NCBI GenBank assembly: GCA_903895055.1
Contig: CAITSL010000017.1
Span: forward strand, 1-8,942
Length of the DNA stretch: 8,942 nt
Direction: 5' to 3'
Origin: an uncultured bacterium
Lineage (GTDB): Bacteria > Patescibacteriota > Minisyncoccia > Phycocordibacterales > UBA9973
The position numbers were made by a program, and so were the translations under genes. Below, piece by piece: positions 5,596 through 8,942 of the stretch; within the stretch, counting starts at the first letter, position 1, and the number at the start of each line of letters is the position of its first letter. The notes beneath the pieces are model-generated. The model was not told the origin of the DNA and did not search any database. It saw only the letters and a list, made by a program, of their open reading frames with translations.

Positions 5596-6072
5596 ATGGA
5601 ACAATTTTTTATACAAAATAGCGACCTTATTTTAAGATTAGTAGTAGCGGTAGTTTTGGGTATGTTGATTGGGGGAGAGCGCTTACTGGTGCATAAAGAA
5701 GCTGGGATGAAAACCCACGCACTGGTATCGATGGGCGCGGCGGTTTTTGTTTTAGTTTCGGAAGCACTGGCCGAAAAATATGCCGGGCACACTGGATTTA
5801 ATCCGGCGCAAATAGCTTCCAACATAGTGGTAGGCATCGGTTTCTTGGGTGCTGGTACGATTATTCTGCAAGGTTCTCGCCTGAAAGGCATCACCACGGC
5901 TGTGGGCTTTTGGGTTACGGCAGGCATTGGGATGGCCACTGGTTTCGGACTTTTTAGCTTAGCTATCATTGCGACTGTACTTGTCCTTTTGATTTTTATT
6001 GCTCTGAATATTTTAGAAAAACCAATTTTAAAAATTTCCGAAAAAAACATATCTTCTGATCAAGAAAGTTAG
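5596..6072 (+). CDS. MgtC/SapB family membrane protein
   Basis: A 158-residue hydrophobic protein with the conserved MgtC/SapB core. In order: RLVVAVVLGMLIGGERLLVH (14-33), EAGMKTHALVSMGAAVFVLVS (35-55), then SNIVVGIGFLGAGTIILQGS (75-94, the family signature), KGITTAVGFWVTAGIGMATG (97-116), and a last hydrophobic helix at about 119-140. Four to five membrane helices are expected. In pathogens MgtC proteins aid growth at low magnesium and modulate the F-type ATPase; no function is assured for this copy. It ends soon after the core (ILKISEKNISSDQES) and lacks the C-terminal ACT-like soluble domain of longer homologues. I chose ATG 5596 over the upstream in-frame ATG 5518. The earlier start would overlap mnmA by 68 bp and add a non-family sequence, and the TATAAT at 5581 would then lie inside the gene. 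There is no Shine-Dalgarno sequence. alaS follows after 26 bp. Confidence 0.92.
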   Translation: MEQFFIQNSDLILRLVVAVVLGMLIGGERLLVHKEAGMKTHALVSMGAAVFVLVSEALAEKYAGHTGFNPAQIASNIVVGIGFLGAGTIILQGSRLKGITTAVGFWVTAGIGMATGFGLFSLAIIATVLVLLIFIALNILEKPILKISEKNISSDQES

Positions 6073-6098
6073 CTTTATTAATTAAATTTTCTAATGGG

Positions 6099-7835
6099 AT
6101 GAATTCAAATGAAGTCAGATCAAGATTTTTAAAGTTTTTCGAAAGTAGGGGACATAAAATAATTCCTTCCGTTTCGCTTATTCCCGAAAACGATCCTTCG
6201 GTGCTTTTTAATATTGCCGGGATGCAACCGCTTATGCCGTATCTTTTAGGCAGAGAACATCCTGCCGGCAAGCGTTTAGCAAGTTCTCAAAAATGTCTTC
6301 GAACCATTGATCTTCTGGACGTCGGTGACAATACTCATAATACTTTTTTTGAAATGCTGGGCAACTGGTCGTTCGGTGACTATTTCAAAAAAGAAGCGAT
6401 AAAGTGGAGTTATGAATTTTTAACAGATAAAAAAAATGGGCTGGGCCTTGATCCAAAATATCTTTATGTCACTGTCTTTGGGGGTAATGATGTTATTCCG
6501 AAAGACATGGAATCGGTAGAAATTTGGAAATCACTTGGCATTGGAGAAAACAGAATTTATTTTAAGAGTTCTAAATCAAATTGGTGGAGTGCCGGGTCAA
6601 ACTCCCCGGCTGGTCCTTCGACTGAAATGTTTTATGATCTTACAAAAAAACTTGGAAATATGACTCAAGTTGAATTTGAAAAAGCTGAAGATGAACAAAA
6701 AGTGGTTGAAATCTGGAATGATGTTTTTATGGCATATAAACAGGAAAATGGGAAAGTTGTCGGAGAACTTCCGAATAAAAATGTAGATACCGGGGCAGGG
6801 CTTGAAAGGATAACGGCAGTGGTGGAGGGGAAGCAAAGTATTTACGATACAGATATTTTCTTGCCGGCAATAGAAATGATTAAAAAAAATTCTAAAAATT
6901 ACGAAGAAAAGTCAGCGAGGATTATCGCAGATCACTTGCGGAGCGCAATGTTCTTGATTTCTGATGGGGTTTTACCCGGCAATAAAGATCAAGGATATAT
7001 TTTGCGTCGTTTGATTCGTCGGGCAGTTTTTAAGATGAAAGTATTAATGCTTGATTCTTTGGTTGGAACTGAAATTATCGATAATTTTGTCGATCTTTAT
7101 TCCGGAGTATATGAAGAATTAAAAAAAGTTAATATCAGGTCTGTCTTCAGGTTAGAAGAAGAAAAGTTTTTAAAAACTTTGAATGAAGGAATGAAAGAAT
7201 TCGAAAAGGGGACAGACCCATTTGTTCTTTTTACTACCTACGGTTTCCCGATTGAATTAACGGAAGAATTGGCGGAAGAAAGAGGAACGATGATTGACCG
7301 AGAAGAATTTGATAGAAAAATGGCCGAGCATCAAAAACTTTCCCGTACTGCGGGAGCTGGAATGTTTAAAGGAGGGTTGGGAGGAGTTGGGGAAATAGAA
7401 ATTAAATATCACACCGCCACTCATTTATTGAATGCCGCGCTTAGACAAGTTTTAGGGAATCAAGTGATGCAAAAAGGAAGTAATATTACTAAAGAACGAC
7501 TTCGTTTTGATTTTAGTTATCCACAAAAAATGACCGAGGTGGAAAAGAAAAAAGTAGAAGAAATCGTGAATGACAAAATTGCCGAAAAATTGCCGGTTAG
7601 TTTTATGGAAATGCCGAAAACTGAAGCAGAAAAAATCGCTCTGCATTCTTTCAATGAAAAATATGGTGATATTGTCAAAGTTTATTTTATCGGAAATGAG
7701 CAGAGTGGATATTTCAGCAGGGAATTTTGTGGGGGGCCACACGTTTCAAATACTGGGGGACTTGGACATTTCAAAATAATCAAAGAAGAAGCCGTCTCAG
7801 TCGGGGTCAGGAGAATCAAAGCTGTACTGGAATAA
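6099..7835 (+). CDS. alaS: Alanyl-tRNA synthetase, compact form
   Basis: A cytoplasmic class II synthetase that attaches alanine to tRNA-Ala. The catalytic core has FNIAGMQPLMPYLLG (37-51), SSQKCLRTIDLLDVG (62-76), a motif-2 region FFEMLGNWSFGDYFK (83-97), the alanine-binding VDTG with D230, and motif 3 GAGLERI (232-238). A helical tRNA-recognition domain follows (DHLRSAMFLISDGVLPGN, 278-295; ILRRLIRRA). The editing domain keeps its zinc ligands HTATH (H438, H442) and CGGPH (C544, H548), so mischarged Ser/Gly-tRNA-Ala should still be cleared. At 578 residues it is far shorter than the roughly 870 of E. coli. The beta-barrel with TPFYAESGGQ that normally precedes HTATH is replaced by a short linker (SRTAGAGMFKGGLGG, 415-429), and the chain ends after the editing domain (RRIKAVLE) with no DHHA1/C-Ala domain. 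I recall this layout as common in CPR. No Shine-Dalgarno sequence; the next gene starts 25 bp after the stop. Confidence 0.96.
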   Translation: MNSNEVRSRFLKFFESRGHKIIPSVSLIPENDPSVLFNIAGMQPLMPYLLGREHPAGKRLASSQKCLRTIDLLDVGDNTHNTFFEMLGNWSFGDYFKKEAIKWSYEFLTDKKNGLGLDPKYLYVTVFGGNDVIPKDMESVEIWKSLGIGENRIYFKSSKSNWWSAGSNSPAGPSTEMFYDLTKKLGNMTQVEFEKAEDEQKVVEIWNDVFMAYKQENGKVVGELPNKNVDTGAGLERITAVVEGKQSIYDTDIFLPAIEMIKKNSKNYEEKSARIIADHLRSAMFLISDGVLPGNKDQGYILRRLIRRAVFKMKVLMLDSLVGTEIIDNFVDLYSGVYEELKKVNIRSVFRLEEEKFLKTLNEGMKEFEKGTDPFVLFTTYGFPIELTEELAEERGTMIDREEFDRKMAEHQKLSRTAGAGMFKGGLGGVGEIEIKYHTATHLLNAALRQVLGNQVMQKGSNITKERLRFDFSYPQKMTEVEKKKVEEIVNDKIAEKLPVSFMEMPKTEAEKIALHSFNEKYGDIVKVYFIGNEQSGYFSREFCGGPHVSNTGGLGHFKIIKEEAVSVGVRRIKAVLE

Positions 7836-7843
7836 GTTTTTTG

Positions 7844-7852
7844 TGGTATAAT
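7844..7852 (+). promoter_or_regulatory. Extended -10 promoter of the FtsA/PilM-like gene
   Basis: TGG directly followed by a perfect TATAAT (7847-7852) forms an extended -10. No convincing -35 is seen at 17 nt, which an extended -10 can tolerate. Eight nt separate it from the ATG at 7861, again a leaderless or nearly leaderless layout. Confidence 0.55.
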
Positions 7853-7860
7853 TTTAGCAA

Positions 7861-8942
7861 ATGAATATTTTTGGAAGGGGAAAAAAGAAAGAAGAATTAG
7901 CCTTAGTCTTTGACATCGGTTCTTCGTCGGTCGGGGGAGCGCTAATTCTTTTGCAAAAATCCAATGTTCCAAAAATAATTTATTCAATTCGTGAACCTAT
8001 CCCCTTGGAAAAAGATATAAGTTTTGATAGATTCCTAACTCACACACTAAAATCACTTGAATTTGTGGCAAATAAAATTTGCATGCAAGGCCTTGGCTCG
8101 CCGGAGAAAACTTTTTGTATGCTTTCTTCTCCCTGGTATGCCTCTCAAACTAGGACGATAGTTTTAAATAAGAACATGCCATTTATTTTTAATTCGAAAC
8201 TGGCAGACAGTCTGATAGAGAAAGAAGTGAAACTTTTTGAGGAAGAATGCATGGAAAAGTATTTGCATACAAAAAATAAAGTGGTGCCGATTGAACTTCG
8301 AAATATGCAAATAATGTTGAATGGATATGTCATACCGAAACCATTAAATCAAAAAACTCGAGAATTAGAAATGACCATTTTTATTTCCATGAGCGGAGAA
8401 CAAGTGCTTGAAAAAATAAAAGAAACAGTCGGGAAACATTTTTATTCGGAAAATATTAAATTTTCTTCTTTTGCCATGGCGTCCTTCGCTGTAGCCCGAG
8501 ATGTTTTTATTCATCAAGAGAATTTTCTTTTAATTGATATTGGAGGAGAAGTCACAGATATTTCCATGATAAAAAAAGATGTCTTACGTTCCTCAATTTC
8601 TTTTTCCCTAGGTCGCAATTTCTTAATCCGAAGAGTCGCTTCTTTGCTTGATTGCACACTTGCCGAAGCGATATCGTATCTTTCTCTTTATAAAAATGAA
8701 CATGCGGCAGATGCTACTTTTAAAAAAATTAAACCGGTAATCGATAAATTAAAAAATGAATGGCTCGATAAATTTCAAGAATCTTTGGTCAATCTTTCAA
8801 ATGATATTTCTATTCCTTCGACTATATTTTTGACCACCGGCAATGATTTAGCGGATTTTTTTACCGAAACAATTAAAGCGGAACAATTCAATCAGTACAC
8901 TTTAACAGAATCTAAATTTAAAATAGTTGTTTTAAATAATCA
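7861..8942 (+). CDS. FtsA/PilM-like actin-fold ATPase, 3' end outside the window
   Basis: An open frame of 360 codons runs to the window edge without a stop. After a basic start (MNIFGRGKKKEE) the protein shows actin-superfamily nucleotide-binding motifs in order. Phosphate-1 is LVFDIGSSSVGGAL (15-28), phosphate-2 is LLIDIGGEVTDISMI (223-237), and an adenosine-type motif FLTTGNDLADFF lies at 323-334. The region between them (about 60-200) would hold the SHS2/1C-like insert that marks FtsA and PilM, but I see no decisive motif there. FtsA tethers FtsZ to the membrane; PilM belongs to type IV pilus assembly. Sequence alone does not separate the two, and no pil or fts gene is visible nearby. The C-terminus, where FtsA carries its amphipathic membrane helix, is off the window. 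The ATG follows an extended -10 by 8 nt and has no Shine-Dalgarno sequence. The superfamily is fairly sure; the subfamily is not. Confidence 0.75.
   Translation, partial: MNIFGRGKKKEELALVFDIGSSSVGGALILLQKSNVPKIIYSIREPIPLEKDISFDRFLTHTLKSLEFVANKICMQGLGSPEKTFCMLSSPWYASQTRTIVLNKNMPFIFNSKLADSLIEKEVKLFEEECMEKYLHTKNKVVPIELRNMQIMLNGYVIPKPLNQKTRELEMTIFISMSGEQVLEKIKETVGKHFYSENIKFSSFAMASFAVARDVFIHQENFLLIDIGGEVTDISMIKKDVLRSSISFSLGRNFLIRRVASLLDCTLAEAISYLSLYKNEHAADATFKKIKPVIDKLKNEWLDKFQESLVNLSNDISIPSTIFLTTGNDLADFFTETIKAEQFNQYTLTESKFKIVVLNN

Noticed and set aside
2..8942. TGA recoded to glycine, as in some CPR lineages
   Set aside because: No in-frame TGA occurs in any gene and conserved glycines use GGN, so the window gives no support for recoding.
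2..8942. tRNA or rRNA genes
   Set aside because: No cloverleaf with a GTTCRA-type arm and no rRNA signature was seen on either strand; coding sequence covers almost everything.

Overview
The window looks like a piece of a Patescibacteria (CPR), probably Parcubacteria-type, chromosome. This is inferred from the protein content, not from any taxonomic marker. The pointers are a compact alanyl-tRNA synthetase without its usual linker and C-terminal domains, a lone sigma-region-4/HARE-HTH protein, a membrane protein of a type I associate with CPR conjugation-like ATPases, very tight spacing, and starts without Shine-Dalgarno sequences. The DNA is AT-rich. The reading frames contain no TGA codon. 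All eight visible stops are TAA or TAG, and glycine is encoded by GGN, so there is no sign of TGA recoding.

Layout. 2-1030 encodes the sigma-4/HARE-HTH protein and is closed by two hairpins in tandem (1046-1105). A second unit, 1139-3891, runs from an unrecognised membrane-anchored protein through the endolytic murein transglycosylase MltG to a DnaQ-like DEDDh exonuclease. mltG and the exonuclease gene share one base (TAATG). A DUF805 membrane protein (3875-4342) lies on the minus strand; its 3' end overlaps the exonuclease gene by 17 bp, and it diverges from mnmA. The third unit carries mnmA (tRNA 2-thiouridylase, 4395-5585), an MgtC-family membrane protein (5596-6072), alaS (6099-7835) and the first 360 codons of an FtsA/PilM-like actin-fold ATPase that runs off the end (7861-8942).

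The genes do not form a single pathway. They cover housekeeping themes: tRNA maturation and charging (mnmA, alaS), cell envelope (mltG, MgtC, DUF805, FtsA/PilM-like), nucleic-acid processing (DnaQ-like) and transcription (sigma-4/HARE).

The most unusual content is inside mnmA. Two palindromic elements interrupt the gene without breaking the reading frame. One is 105 bp with 27-bp terminal inverted repeats (25 of 27 matching). The other is about 56 bp around a perfect 24-bp palindrome. Both fall where MnmA proteins usually have variable loops, and all recognised MnmA motifs are intact. This recalls the in-frame palindromic elements of Rickettsia. A second notable pattern is that five genes have a -10-like hexamer ending only 6-9 nt before the ATG, and no start has a Shine-Dalgarno sequence at normal spacing. 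Together these suggest leaderless or nearly leaderless mRNAs.
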